Part shown: piece by piece, positions 7,120 through 14,590 of the stretch
Layout: every line of letters starts with the position of its first letter
Position numbering within the stretch: position 1 is the first letter of the stretch
NCBI GenBank assembly: GCA_934524965.1
Contig: CAKSYU010000030.1
Span: forward strand, 1-19,541
Direction: 5' to 3'
Source: an uncultured Angelakisella sp.
GTDB lineage: Bacteria > Bacillota > Clostridia > Oscillospirales > Ruminococcaceae
DNA: 19,541 bases
Notes under the pieces: generated by a model
What the model was told of the DNA's origin: nothing
Database searches by the model: none
Seen by the model: only the letters and a program-made list of their open reading frames with translations
Made by a program: the position numbers and the translations under genes

Positions 7120-8220
7120 TTATATCAAGTCATTCGCGGGCTTTTTGCCGCGTGCGGTGACTTTTTTCCACAGTTTCTTTGCCTTATCTGCTATGCCGAA
7201 GTTCTTGACGGTGATAAGCATAATGATAATGCCCATCAGAATATCGGTCATGGATTTGGGAACGCCGCCGAACATCTCCACGGTGATGGAACCACTGTTC
7301 AAGGCGCCCATAAAGAGGGAAGCGAAGGGTACCAGCAGGGGATTATTGTTGGCGAGCAGCGAGATGACGATGCCGTCAAAACCGAAGCCCTCTACGGAGC
7401 CGATGAGGAAGCGGTGGTAGATACCCAATGTTTCCATGGCACCGCCCAAGCCTGCCAGCATACCGCACAGAATGAAGGTGAGCAGCTTGCCGCTGTTGAC
7501 ATTCAGACCGGAGAAGCGGGAAAAGCGCTCGTTCATGCCGATGATGCGGGTCTCGTAGCCCTTTAGCGTATAGCGGCAGAACAGGGCGATGGCAACACAG
7601 GCGACCAGACCGATGAGAAGCGAGGTGGTGACCTGTGAGTTGGGAATAATGCGGGTGAGATGAGCGTTTTCCGAGATATAGGCGGTGGAGCCTGCCGAGG
7701 CAAGGCTGCCGCCCTCATTAAAGGGGTGACGGGTGAGATACTCGGTGAAAAGGCTGGCGATGTAATTGAGCATAAGAGTGACAACAATGATGTTGACATT
7801 AAAGCGGATCATGATAAGCCCTGCGATGAGCGACCACAGGGCGCCTGCCACCATGGCGGCAAGACAGCACAGCGGAATGAGGAGCCACGCGGGAAGCTGC
7901 GGAAAGGTGAACCCGACCCAAGCCGAGGCAAACGCGCCGATGAGCAGCTGACCCTCCGCGCCGCAGTTGAACACGCCTGCCCGAGAGGAAACAAGAAACG
8001 CCAGCGCGGTGAACATAAGCGGGATAGACCAGCGAATGGAACGGGCGATATTGTAGGAATCGGAGAAAATGCCCTTCCACAGGGAACTGTAAACCGCCCC
8101 GACGGATTTTCCCGTTGCGACCAAAATGAGGGCGTTGATCAAAAAAGCGGCAAGAATGATAAGCAGGACGCGGATAAGACCGCCGGCTTTTTTCTTTGCC
8201 TGTGCGCCGGTAAGTTTCAT
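7120..8220 (-). CDS. ABC nucleoside transporter permease 1 (NupP/YufP type)
   Basis: The 366-aa integral membrane protein belongs to the branched-chain-permease-like family (BPD_transp_2) used with BMP-type binding proteins. It has a positively charged N-terminus, about eight to ten hydrophobic helices and the family core SSRAGVFNCGAEGQLLIGAF (residues about 68-87), followed by GMNERFSRFSGLNV, the cytoplasmic EAA-like coupling loop. Its ATG overlaps the ATPase stop codon as ATGA (8217-8220), indicating tight coupling. It would form the channel with the second permease at 12568-13470. The C-terminal tail is Lys/Arg-rich. The substrate is probably a nucleoside, judged from the transporter family and PsuG next door. 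Confidence 0.92.
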   Translation of the reverse strand: MKLTGAQAKKKAGGLIRVLLIILAAFLINALILVATGKSVGAVYSSLWKGIFSDSYNIARSIRWSIPLMFTALAFLVSSRAGVFNCGAEGQLLIGAFASAWVGFTFPQLPAWLLIPLCCLAAMVAGALWSLIAGLIMIRFNVNIIVVTLMLNYIASLFTEYLTRHPFNEGGSLASAGSTAYISENAHLTRIIPNSQVTTSLLIGLVACVAIALFCRYTLKGYETRIIGMNERFSRFSGLNVNSGKLLTFILCGMLAGLGGAMETLGIYHRFLIGSVEGFGFDGIVISLLANNNPLLVPFASLFMGALNSGSITVEMFGGVPKSMTDILMGIIIMLITVKNFGIADKAKKLWKKVTARGKKPANDLI

Positions 8221-9737
8221 ACAGCTTCCTCCTTTTCTTTCCCGAACATCAGCCGGCCGATCTTCTTCTCATCGGCTTCGGCACCGGTCATTTCTCCGGT
8301 CTTTTCGCCCTCGAACATGACCATGATGCGGTCGCTGAGCTCCATGACCTCATCCAGGTCGGCTGAGATGAGCAGCACGGCATTGCCCTCGTCGCGGGTC
8401 TTTAACAGCATGGAATGAATGTATTCGCTGGCACCGATATCCACGCCGCGGGTGGGCTGACAGGCGATGACGAGCTGCGGGGCGACAGAAAGCTCCCGAG
8501 CGACGATCACCTTTTGCATATTGCCGCCGGAAAGGTTCTGGCAAAGCTCCTCGGCACCGGAGGCTTTGACCTTGTACTGACCGATCAGTTCTTCGGCAAG
8601 CGCCTTTGCCTTATCCCAGCGTATGATCCCGCGGTGCAGGATCGGCTCCTTATTGCGGCGGTTGATCATAATATTATCGGTAATAGAGCAACCCAGCGCC
8701 AGCCCATCGGTCATGCGTTCCTGAGGGATAAAGGCAAGACCTTTTTCAATGCGGGTGTTGACCGATGCTTTTGTAACATCGGCGCCGCAGATCTCAACGC
8801 TGCCCTGCATGGCGCGGCGGATACCGAGGATACACTCCGAAAGCTCGGTTTGACCGTTGCCCTCCACACCGGCAACACCGAGGATCTCGCCGCGGCGCAG
8901 CTGGAAGGAAAGTCCGTTGACCTCGGTTTTATTACGGTCGCCCATGACGACCAGATCCTTCACTTTGAGGACAGGTTCACCCAGTGCGATCTGATCGCGT
9001 TCCATACCGGCGAGCTGGCGACCGATCATCATTTGCGCCAGTTCTTCCGGTGTGACATCTTCCTTATTGACCGTGCCTACCGTTTTACCGGCGCGCAGCA
9101 CGGTGATGCGGTCGGAGATCGCCATGACCTCCTTTAATTTATGTGAAATAAAGATCACGGTGTGCCCGCGTTCTTTCAGCTTGCGAATGGAGATGAACAG
9201 CTCCTCGGTCTCCTGAGGAGTGAGTACGGCGGTAGGCTCGTCCAAAATAATAAGCTTGGCGCCGCGGTAAAGTGTCTTGACGATTTCCACACGCTGCATC
9301 ATGCCGACGGAAAGATCCCGCACGACGGCATCCAGCGGAACATCAAAATCCATATCCGCCAGCGTTTCCTCCAGCCTTTTTTGCAGCATGCGCTTATCCC
9401 AGATGGGACTTTTGGAGGGCTTGCAGCCCAGGACGATATTTTCCCCGACGGTAAGGGAGGGGGACAGCATAAAGTGCTGGTGTACCATGCCGATCCCCAA
9501 AGCCATGGTCTCACGGGGAGAGGTGAGGTGCAGCGGCTTGCCCTGATAAAGGATCTCGCCGCCGTCCATGCGGTGCATCCCGTACAGACAGTTCATCAGC
9601 GTGGATTTGCCGGCGCCGTTTTCACCGATTAGGGCATGGACTTCGCCCTTTTTTACCCCGAAGCTGATATGATCGTTTGCCAGTATCGTCCCGAATTTTT
9701 TAGTCACATTCCGGAATTCCAGTTCGTATTCCTGCAT
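8217..9737 (-). CDS. ABC nucleoside transporter ATP-binding protein, two fused NBDs (NupO/YufO type)
   Basis: The 506-aa ATPase drives the BMP-type importer. NBD1 has Walker A GENGAGKST (38-46), the Q-loop region VHQHFM, signature LSVGM, and Walker B LIILDEPTA. NBD2 has a degenerate Walker A (GVEGNGQTE, lacking the GKS/T lysine), signature LSGGNMQK and a degenerate Walker B (LVIACQPTRGVD). One canonical and one degenerate site is normal for this sugar/nucleoside ATPase family. I chose the ATG at 9737 (MQEYELEF), with GGGAG upstream, because the 23 residues encoded further upstream do not resemble the family. A strong hairpin precedes the gene at 9782-9825. Stop and permease start overlap. Confidence 0.94.
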   Translation of the reverse strand: MQEYELEFRNVTKKFGTILANDHISFGVKKGEVHALIGENGAGKSTLMNCLYGMHRMDGGEILYQGKPLHLTSPRETMALGIGMVHQHFMLSPSLTVGENIVLGCKPSKSPIWDKRMLQKRLEETLADMDFDVPLDAVVRDLSVGMMQRVEIVKTLYRGAKLIILDEPTAVLTPQETEELFISIRKLKERGHTVIFISHKLKEVMAISDRITVLRAGKTVGTVNKEDVTPEELAQMMIGRQLAGMERDQIALGEPVLKVKDLVVMGDRNKTEVNGLSFQLRRGEILGVAGVEGNGQTELSECILGIRRAMQGSVEICGADVTKASVNTRIEKGLAFIPQERMTDGLALGCSITDNIMINRRNKEPILHRGIIRWDKAKALAEELIGQYKVKASGAEELCQNLSGGNMQKVIVARELSVAPQLVIACQPTRGVDIGASEYIHSMLLKTRDEGNAVLLISADLDEVMELSDRIMVMFEGEKTGEMTGAEADEKKIGRLMFGKEKEEAV

Positions 9738-9781
9738 AGTGGTCTCCCTGTTCAATAGGCTTAAATGGCGGTAGTTTATTC

Positions 9782-9825
9782 CGGTGAGGGGTCGGGCGCG
9801 GTACACCGCACCCGACCGGATACCG
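9782..9825 (-). other. Strong intercistronic hairpin between the binding protein and ATPase genes
   Basis: Arms GGTCGGGCGCGG (9790-9801) and CCGCACCCGACC (9806-9817) pair with a TACA loop and one G-U wobble. CGGT/ACCG (9782-9785 and 9822-9825) extends the stem across a small internal loop. There is no U-run on the minus-strand transcript, so this is unlikely to be a full terminator. Its place right after the binding-protein stop codon suits mRNA 3'-end protection or partial attenuation, giving more binding protein than ATPase. Confidence 0.75.
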
Positions 9826-9830
9826 AAAAC

Positions 9831-10877
9831 TCAGTGGTTCCAGGTGGTATTCATTTCGATGACCAGCTCGCCGCTGATGATCTTGGCCTTGGCATTCTCT
9901 ACCGCTGCCATAGCGGTGTCCCAAGCCTCGAGCTTATCCTCGGGCAGATTATCGCGAATGACGGGGCTGATGGCGAGGGAGATACTGCCGCTCTTGAGAT
10001 TGACATACTGCTGACCGCCCTGCCAGGTACCGGCGACCAGATCGGAGATCTGCTGATAGGTAGCGGGTCCGTAGTTGCACTGGGTGTCGCCCAGAACGTA
10101 CTCGGGAGCCTCGGGATAATGCACGCCGGAATCCGCCATGACATAGACGCCGTTCTCTTTACCGGCTTCGATCACGCCGGAGGCGGCATTGGAGCAGTCG
10201 GTGAGAATGACATCGCAGCCCTGAGAGATAAGGGTAAGACCGACATCCTTACCGGCGGCGGGGTCGGAGAAGCTGTTGGCATTGACTACGCGGACGGTGG
10301 CATCGGGATTGACTGCCTTCAGACCGTCGATGTAGGCGTTATCATTGGCGATAAGCGCGCTCTGCTCGGCACCCAGCACATGACCGACCTGATTGCTCTC
10401 GGTCATATAGCCCGCGACCATGCCGGCGAGATAGTACAGCTCCCAGCAGGCGAACTCAACGCAGCGGACATTGGGAAGATCGATGGTGGTGAGGGGCAGG
10501 CAGATAGCGAAGTTTACATTGGGGAACTCACCGGCAACGGTGGTAACGGCTTCGACCATCTGGGGAAATGCGGTAACGATGAGGTCAACACCTTCACGGG
10601 CATAGGTGCGCAGCACTTCCTCATACTGGGAAGCATCGGTCGCCTCGTAGATGGAGCCGTTGACATTATCAAAGTCCTCCAGCGCCTTCTTGAGGTAGTT
10701 GTTCATGTCATCGGGGGTACCGCCGCCGCCCAGCGCATCGGTAACGACAACAACGACATTCAGCTTGTCATCGGTCGAGTTTCCGCCGTTGGGGGTAGGG
10801 GCAGGATCGTTGCCGCAGCCGGCAAGCAGGGTGACCAGCATGATACATGCCAGCAGGGTAGCTACAAATTTCTTCAT
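9831..10877 (-). CDS. BMP-family (Med/PnrA-like) nucleoside-binding lipoprotein
   Basis: This is the extracytoplasmic ligand-binding subunit of the ABC importer. The 348-aa protein begins with a lipoprotein signal peptide, MKK, a hydrophobic core and the lipobox LLAGC with Cys21 as the lipidated residue. A Gly/Pro/Asn/Thr linker follows, then a periplasmic-binding fold of the Bmp/PnrA type (VVVVVTDALGGGG; YLAGMVAGYMTES; DVGLTLISQGCDVILTDCSNAASGVIEAG; ADSGVHYPEAPEYVLG). PnrA-type proteins bind purine or pyrimidine nucleosides. GGAGG lies about 11 nt before the ATG, and a perfect palindrome (10901-10920) lies just upstream. It is the fourth gene of the operon. Ligand specificity cannot be read directly; pseudouridine or another nucleoside is inferred from PsuG. 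Confidence 0.92.
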   Translation of the reverse strand: MKKFVATLLACIMLVTLLAGCGNDPAPTPNGGNSTDDKLNVVVVVTDALGGGGTPDDMNNYLKKALEDFDNVNGSIYEATDASQYEEVLRTYAREGVDLIVTAFPQMVEAVTTVAGEFPNVNFAICLPLTTIDLPNVRCVEFACWELYYLAGMVAGYMTESNQVGHVLGAEQSALIANDNAYIDGLKAVNPDATVRVVNANSFSDPAAGKDVGLTLISQGCDVILTDCSNAASGVIEAGKENGVYVMADSGVHYPEAPEYVLGDTQCNYGPATYQQISDLVAGTWQGGQQYVNLKSGSISLAISPVIRDNLPEDKLEAWDTAMAAVENAKAKIISGELVIEMNTTWNH

Positions 10878-10900
10878 TTGGGTTATCCTCCTTTTATTTC

Positions 10901-10920
10901 ATTTGAACTGCCGTTCAAAT
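10901..10920. repeat. Perfect 8-bp palindrome upstream of the binding-protein gene
   Basis: ATTTGAAC (10901-10908), TGCC, GTTCAAAT (10913-10920), with arms fully complementary. It lies within the 50-nt gap between SDR 1 and the binding-protein ribosome site. It could be an RNA hairpin marking a processing site or an internal operator. No promoter was identified beside it. Confidence 0.7.
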
Positions 10921-10927
10921 CGATCCA

Positions 10928-11722
10928 TTAGTAACGGGTGGTGCCCGCATCGACATTCAGTGCCTGACCGCGGATCATGGCGCCGGCGGGGGAGCAGAGG
11001 AACGCTACAATGCGTCCGACCTCCTCCGGCTCGATCAGACGGAAGCCAAGCTGGGCGGGACCCCAGGTCTTTTCACAGTCGGCAACCGTTACGGCACCGT
11101 TTGTTTCCTTTTCGGTGGCGACCATACAGGCGCGCAGCATAGCGGTATCCACCGCGCCGGGACAGACGGAATTGACATTGATGCCATAGGGCGCAAGACA
11201 GTCTGCCATGCACTGCGTCATATTGACTACAGCGGCTTTGCTGGAGCAGTAGTGTACCTGATCGGCGTAGGTCTTTTTGGCACCGTTGGAGGCGATATTG
11301 ACCACATGACCGCCCAATTTTTTCTTCCGAAGCGCTTCGGCAAACATCTGGGTGCAGCGGAAAAGCCCGAATACATTGATCTCGTAGATCGCCTTGAAGT
11401 CGCTGACACCGACGGAGAAAAAGTCCTGCATGCGGGTGATGCCGGCATTGTTGATCAGGATATCGGCAAAGCCGAGTGCTTCCTCGGTTTTGCGCATGAC
11501 CTCACCAAAGGAAGCGAGGTCGGAAACATCGCAGGCACAAGCCAACGCGGGAACACCGCGCTCCTTCAGGGCTGCCATTGTTTCGGCAAGGGCTTCCTCT
11601 TTCAGGTCACAGACAGCGACCTTGGCACCGCGCTCCCCCAGCGCCAGCGCAATGCCGCGCCCCAGACCGCCGGCGGCGCCGGTGACGATAGCGGTACGAC
11701 CGTCCAAACGAAATTGATCCAT
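10928..11722 (-). CDS. Short-chain dehydrogenase/reductase 1 (sugar/polyol dehydrogenase-like)
   Basis: A classical SDR of 264 aa with a Rossmann fold. It shows the NAD(P)-binding TGAAGGLG (residues 14-21), acidic D at the end of beta-2 (CDLKEE, favouring NAD(H)), NNAG, the catalytic region NIASNG and YCSSK (Tyr/Lys pair), PG after beta-6, and a C-terminal LNVDAGTTRY. I chose ATG 11722 with a perfect AGGAGG-type site just upstream; a longer reading frame from 11794 would overlap SDR 2. It sits 11 nt after the SDR 2 stop and 50 nt before the binding-protein gene. The closest impression is sugar-alcohol or keto-sugar dehydrogenases rather than FabG. Its substrate in a pseudouridine operon is unknown and is not part of the standard PsuK/PsuG route. 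Confidence 0.88.
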   Translation of the reverse strand: MDQFRLDGRTAIVTGAAGGLGRGIALALGERGAKVAVCDLKEEALAETMAALKERGVPALACACDVSDLASFGEVMRKTEEALGFADILINNAGITRMQDFFSVGVSDFKAIYEINVFGLFRCTQMFAEALRKKKLGGHVVNIASNGAKKTYADQVHYCSSKAAVVNMTQCMADCLAPYGINVNSVCPGAVDTAMLRACMVATEKETNGAVTVADCEKTWGPAQLGFRLIEPEEVGRIVAFLCSPAGAMIRGQALNVDAGTTRY

Positions 11723-11733
11723 AGTTGACCTCC

Positions 11734-12522
11734 TTAATAGGCTTCGGCGTGCATGACGCCGCCATCGCACATGGTTACCTCGCCGGTAATCCATGCGGAA
11801 AGATCGGAACTGTAAAAAATGCAGGCATCGGCGATATCGGTGGGCAATCCCAGGCGGGCAACAGGCGCGCGGGAGCAGAAGCGTTCCCGCCAGCCGGGGA
11901 CATTTTCATCCAGCGTGGGGCCATCCATCAGCCCGGGCGCGACGCCATTGACGCGGATACCGTATTTGCCAAGTTCCACGGCAAGGCTGCGGGTGGTCAT
12001 GGCAAGACCGGCTTTGGAGGCGCTGTAGGCTACGCTATCCGCCAGCGGGCGATAGCCGTTGATGGAGATAATATTGACGATATTGCCGCCGTGCCCCTGA
12101 CGGATCATCTGTGCGGCGCATGCCTGACAGCAGAAGAAGGCTCCCTTGAGGTTGCTGTCCATCATGTCGTCCCACTCCGCTTCGGTACATTCCAATACCT
12201 TCTGATGCGGGTAGATGCCTGCATTATTGACGAGGATATCTACGCTGCCAAAGGCGGCGACAACTTCTTCCACCATACGGCGGCTTTCCTGCGGGTGACG
12301 GACATCCAGTTTGACCGCCATGGCGGGTGCGCCGATCGCGCGGATCTCCTCGACCACTTTTTCGGCGGCTTCTTTCAAACTGTCGGTAAAGTAGGTGATA
12401 ACGACATTTGCGCCGGTCTCGGCATATCGCTTGGCAATGCCGACGCCGATGCCGGAGCTGCCGCCGGTAATGATAGCGGTGCGTCCGGTAAAATCCAAAA
12501 TGTTTTTCAGCGGTGTAGCCAT
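11734..12522 (-). CDS. Short-chain dehydrogenase/reductase 2
   Basis: A second classical SDR, 262 aa, clearly not a recent duplicate of SDR 1. It shows cofactor motif TGGSSGIG (residues 19-26), NNAG, catalytic IISING and YSASK, VNGVAPG and C-terminal ITGEVTMCDGG. The residues after beta-2 (TYFTDS) lack the acidic residue of SDR 1, so cofactor use may differ and suit NADP(H). GGAGG precedes the ATG at 12520-12522. It is the second gene of the operon, between permease 2 and SDR 1. Two SDRs with different cofactor signatures would allow an oxidation-reduction pair, for example epimerising a hydroxyl through a keto intermediate; that is inference. Substrate unknown. Confidence 0.88.
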   Translation of the reverse strand: MATPLKNILDFTGRTAIITGGSSGIGVGIAKRYAETGANVVITYFTDSLKEAAEKVVEEIRAIGAPAMAVKLDVRHPQESRRMVEEVVAAFGSVDILVNNAGIYPHQKVLECTEAEWDDMMDSNLKGAFFCCQACAAQMIRQGHGGNIVNIISINGYRPLADSVAYSASKAGLAMTTRSLAVELGKYGIRVNGVAPGLMDGPTLDENVPGWRERFCSRAPVARLGLPTDIADACIFYSSDLSAWITGEVTMCDGGVMHAEAY

Positions 12523-12567
12523 GGGAGGTTCCTCCTTTTGTGAACGGTTATTTTTCGTTGACCGAGG

Positions 12568-13470
12568 TCAATTGGCTTTATTTTTAGAAAGAGGGGCAAG
12601 ACCCTTTTTCAGGTTGAAATTGCGGAAGATGAGCGCCAGAATGGTGCAGAGGTAGGGAGCCATCAGAATGATCTGGCTGGGGATCGCCGCGCCCTGCAGC
12701 AGGTAGGAGAGATTTTCCGCCAGACCAAAGATAAAGCTGGCAAGCATGACAAGCAGGGGATTTGCCTGTCCGAAGGCAACGCAGGTGTAGGCGAAGAAAC
12801 CGCGCCCGGCGGTCATGTTCTCCGAGAACATGGTGACATAGCCCAGGGAAAGGTGCGCGCCCGCCAGTCCGCACAGAGCGCCGCCTACGGTAAGGGCAAT
12901 GAATCGGTACTTGGAAACCGAAACACCGGCGGAAGCCGCCGCCAAAGGACGCTCGCCGACGGCACGCAGGTTGATGCCAGCGTGAGTGCGGAACAGGAAA
13001 AAGTGCAAGACGATGACCAGAACCAATCCGACATAGACCAGCGTAGTCTGACCATCAAGAACCTTGCCGATGACAGGAATGGAGGAAAGAAAAGAACTGT
13101 TGTGCTTAGGAATACCGGCAATGCCCATAATGATGCCGGAATCACCGAAGATGCTTCGTTTGAGGAAGGAAGTCATGCCCAGCGCCAGACTGTTCAAACC
13201 GATGGAGGTGATCATGGCGTCGGCTTTCCAGCGTTCCACAAAGAGGTGGTAGACCATGCCCAGCACGGCGCCGGTCAACAGCGCGACGAGCGCACTCAGG
13301 TAGGCGTTATCGGTATAATAGGAACCCATTACACCAAAGAATGCGCCGAACAGCATCATGCCCTCCAGTGCCAGATTGAGCACGCCAGCCTTCTCGCACA
13401 GCAGACCGCCCAGCGCGGCAAGCAAAATGGGAGCGGCGGTTCTTAGCATGGAAGAAAAAATATCCGTCAT
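12568..13470 (-). CDS. ABC nucleoside transporter permease 2 (NupQ/YufQ type)
   Basis: The 300-aa membrane protein is the second BPD_transp_2 permease of the importer, and the shorter partner as usual. N-terminal LLAALGGLLCEKAGVLNLAL is the family hallmark (about residues 16-35). GERPLAAASAGVSVSKYR (near 178-195) is the cytoplasmic coupling loop, and about eight hydrophobic helices are visible. It is the first gene of the operon, directly behind the promoter at 13555-13582. The two SDR genes separate it from the rest of the transporter, an unusual order, since both permease genes normally sit together after the ATPase. The 45-nt gap to SDR 2 has no terminator. Confidence 0.92.
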   Translation of the reverse strand: MTDIFSSMLRTAAPILLAALGGLLCEKAGVLNLALEGMMLFGAFFGVMGSYYTDNAYLSALVALLTGAVLGMVYHLFVERWKADAMITSIGLNSLALGMTSFLKRSIFGDSGIIMGIAGIPKHNSSFLSSIPVIGKVLDGQTTLVYVGLVLVIVLHFFLFRTHAGINLRAVGERPLAAASAGVSVSKYRFIALTVGGALCGLAGAHLSLGYVTMFSENMTAGRGFFAYTCVAFGQANPLLVMLASFIFGLAENLSYLLQGAAIPSQIILMAPYLCTILALIFRNFNLKKGLAPLSKNKAN

Positions 13471-13554
13471 GGTAGAATTCCTTTCATTGATGCGGAGTGA
13501 TTATTGCACTTATGCTAATTTTTTGTCAAAAGATGCGTTGTTTTTATTGATTAT

Positions 13555-13582
13555 AGTATAGATGACAGATTTTATTTGTCAA
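13555..13582 (-). promoter_or_regulatory. Promoter of the nine-gene nucleoside operon
   Basis: On the minus strand, TTGACA (13577-13582), 16-nt spacer, TATACT (13555-13560). A TATAAT at 13550-13555 overlaps but has a poor 21-nt spacing. The leader to the permease ATG at 13470 is about 80 nt. Confidence 0.7.
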
Positions 13583-13598
13583 TATGTCTATACATATT
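13581..13598. promoter_or_regulatory. HutC-type operator at the operon promoter
   Basis: AATATGT-CTAT-ACATATT is a perfect 7-bp inverted repeat. Its core GTCTATAC fits the GT-N-TA-N-AC consensus known for HutC-subfamily GntR regulators. It overlaps the outer 2 nt of the -35 box. The same core recurs upstream of deoC at 14441-14448. Confidence 0.65.
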
Positions 13599-13646
13599 TT
13601 CATCTTAATATACAAATCAAAAGAGACGGCTTTTGACAATCTGCCA

Positions 13647-13679
13647 TAAGAAAAGCCTTGGGCGGATATCCCAAGGCTT
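13647..13679 (-). terminator. Terminator after deoC
   Basis: A perfect 10-bp stem, AAGCCTTGGG (13653-13662) with CCCAAGGCTT (13670-13679), and a 7-nt loop. On the minus-strand transcript it is followed by TTTTCTTATGG. It separates deoC from the downstream operon promoter. Confidence 0.8.
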
Positions 13680-13700
13680 GTATTTTAGGTAAAATGACGA

Positions 13701-14348
13701 TCATTCAACGATTTGTTTGGTCGAGCTGGCACCGATGCGGCTGGCACCAGCCTCCAGCATAGCAAGGGCTTCCTCGGCGGAGTGAATGCCGCCGGAGGCT
13801 TTGACACCCATATCAGCGCCCACGGTTTGCCGCATCAGGGCAATATCTGCGGTGGTCGCCCCTCCGGTGGAAAAGCCGGTAGAGGTTTTGACAAAGGCGG
13901 CGCCGGCGTTCTTGGCAATTTGGCAGCATTTAATCTTTTCTTCTTCGGTCAGCAGGCAAGTTTCCAGGATCACTTTGACCTGTGCGGGGGCAGCGGCTTT
14001 TACCACAGCGGCAATGTCCTGCTCCACCAGTCCCCATTCACCGGTTTTTACATAACCGATGTTTTGAACCATATCAACCTCTTCAGCGCCTGCCTTTACG
14101 GCAATACGGGTCTCCTCGGCTTTTGCCGCAGTGGACATGGCGCCCAAGGGAAACCCGACTACGCAGCAGGTCTTAACACCGCTGCCCAGCAGCGTCTGGT
14201 GTACCAGCGGCACGTAGCAGGAATTAACGCAGACCGAAGCGGTTTTATAATGCTTTGCCTCCTCACAAATCGTCAGAATGTCATCTGGGGTGGCAGCAGG
14301 CTTTAACAGGGTGTGGTCGATGTACTTGGCGAGCTCGGGGTGTTTCAT
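13701..14348 (-). CDS. deoC: Deoxyribose-phosphate aldolase
   Basis: DeoC splits 2-deoxyribose 5-phosphate into acetaldehyde and glyceraldehyde 3-phosphate through a lysine Schiff base. The 215-aa TIM-barrel protein carries IDHTLLKP (10-17), VCVNSCYV (39-46), VVGFPLGA (63-70), EVDMVQNIG (90-98, Asp92), AFVKTSTGF (151-159, Schiff-base Lys154) and VKASGGI (182-188, Lys183). All catalytic residues are present and the length is typical for the bacterial short form. It has its own promoter and terminator and lies directly upstream of the nucleoside operon on the same strand. The shared GTCTATAC site suggests co-regulation, so deoxynucleoside or modified-pentose catabolism is linked to the PsuG system. 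Confidence 0.95.
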   Translation of the reverse strand: MKHPELAKYIDHTLLKPAATPDDILTICEEAKHYKTASVCVNSCYVPLVHQTLLGSGVKTCCVVGFPLGAMSTAAKAEETRIAVKAGAEEVDMVQNIGYVKTGEWGLVEQDIAAVVKAAAPAQVKVILETCLLTEEEKIKCCQIAKNAGAAFVKTSTGFSTGGATTADIALMRQTVGADMGVKASGGIHSAEEALAMLEAGASRIGASSTKQIVE

Positions 14349-14395
14349 CTTTTGTTCTTCCTTTCTAAGTAGTGCTTTTGAATGCTTTCGTGCCT

Positions 14396-14425
14396 ATTCT
14401 ATTCTTTCATAAAACTACGCGTCAA
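14396..14425 (-). promoter_or_regulatory. Promoter of deoC
   Basis: On the minus strand, TTGACG (14420-14425), 18-nt spacer, TAGAAT (14396-14401). The leader to ATG 14348 is about 40 nt and includes AAAGGAAG as ribosome site. Confidence 0.6.
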
Positions 14426-14437
14426 TAGATTTATTCG

Positions 14438-14452
14438 TATGTCTATACAAAT
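14438..14452. promoter_or_regulatory. HutC-type operator upstream of the deoC promoter
   Basis: TATGTCTATACAAAT contains the same GTCTATAC core, with one flanking base on each side, as the site at 13581-13598. It lies 12 nt upstream of the -35 box. The likely binder is the GntR/HutC protein encoded at 3742-4467. Confidence 0.55.
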
Positions 14453-14491
14453 TTGGAGAAACAAACAAAACCATTGGTCATCTATTGTTGG

Positions 14492-14541
14492 AAAAGTCGG
14501 GACTTTTTTGAAAAGTGCCGGACAAAACTGCGCTTTTGTCC
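14492..14541. repeat. Two adjacent inverted repeats upstream of the glycolipid operon
   Basis: First, AAAAGTC-GG-GACTTTT (14492-14507). Second, GGACAAAA (14520-14527), CTGCGC, TTTTGTCC (14534-14541). A further TTTGTCC stands at 14563-14569. They sit between the divergent deoC and acyltransferase promoters. They may be operator half-sites or hairpins; the first has extra Ts on the plus strand but follows no gene in that direction. Confidence 0.55.
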
Positions 14542-14590
14542 AAATTAGCATTTTGTTTACACTTTGTCCGTGGTAAAGCGGCGGCGATGA

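Noticed and set aside
9765..10931. Plus-strand open frame (388 codons) opposite the binding-protein gene
   Set aside because: Gly/Asp-rich antisense translation, no ribosome site and no motif; the lipoprotein on the other strand is certain.
13618..13635. Inverted repeat CAAAAG-N6-CTTTTG as another operator
   Set aside because: The arms are only 6 bp, it lies between the deoC terminator and the operon promoter, and it shares no sequence with the GTCTATAC sites.
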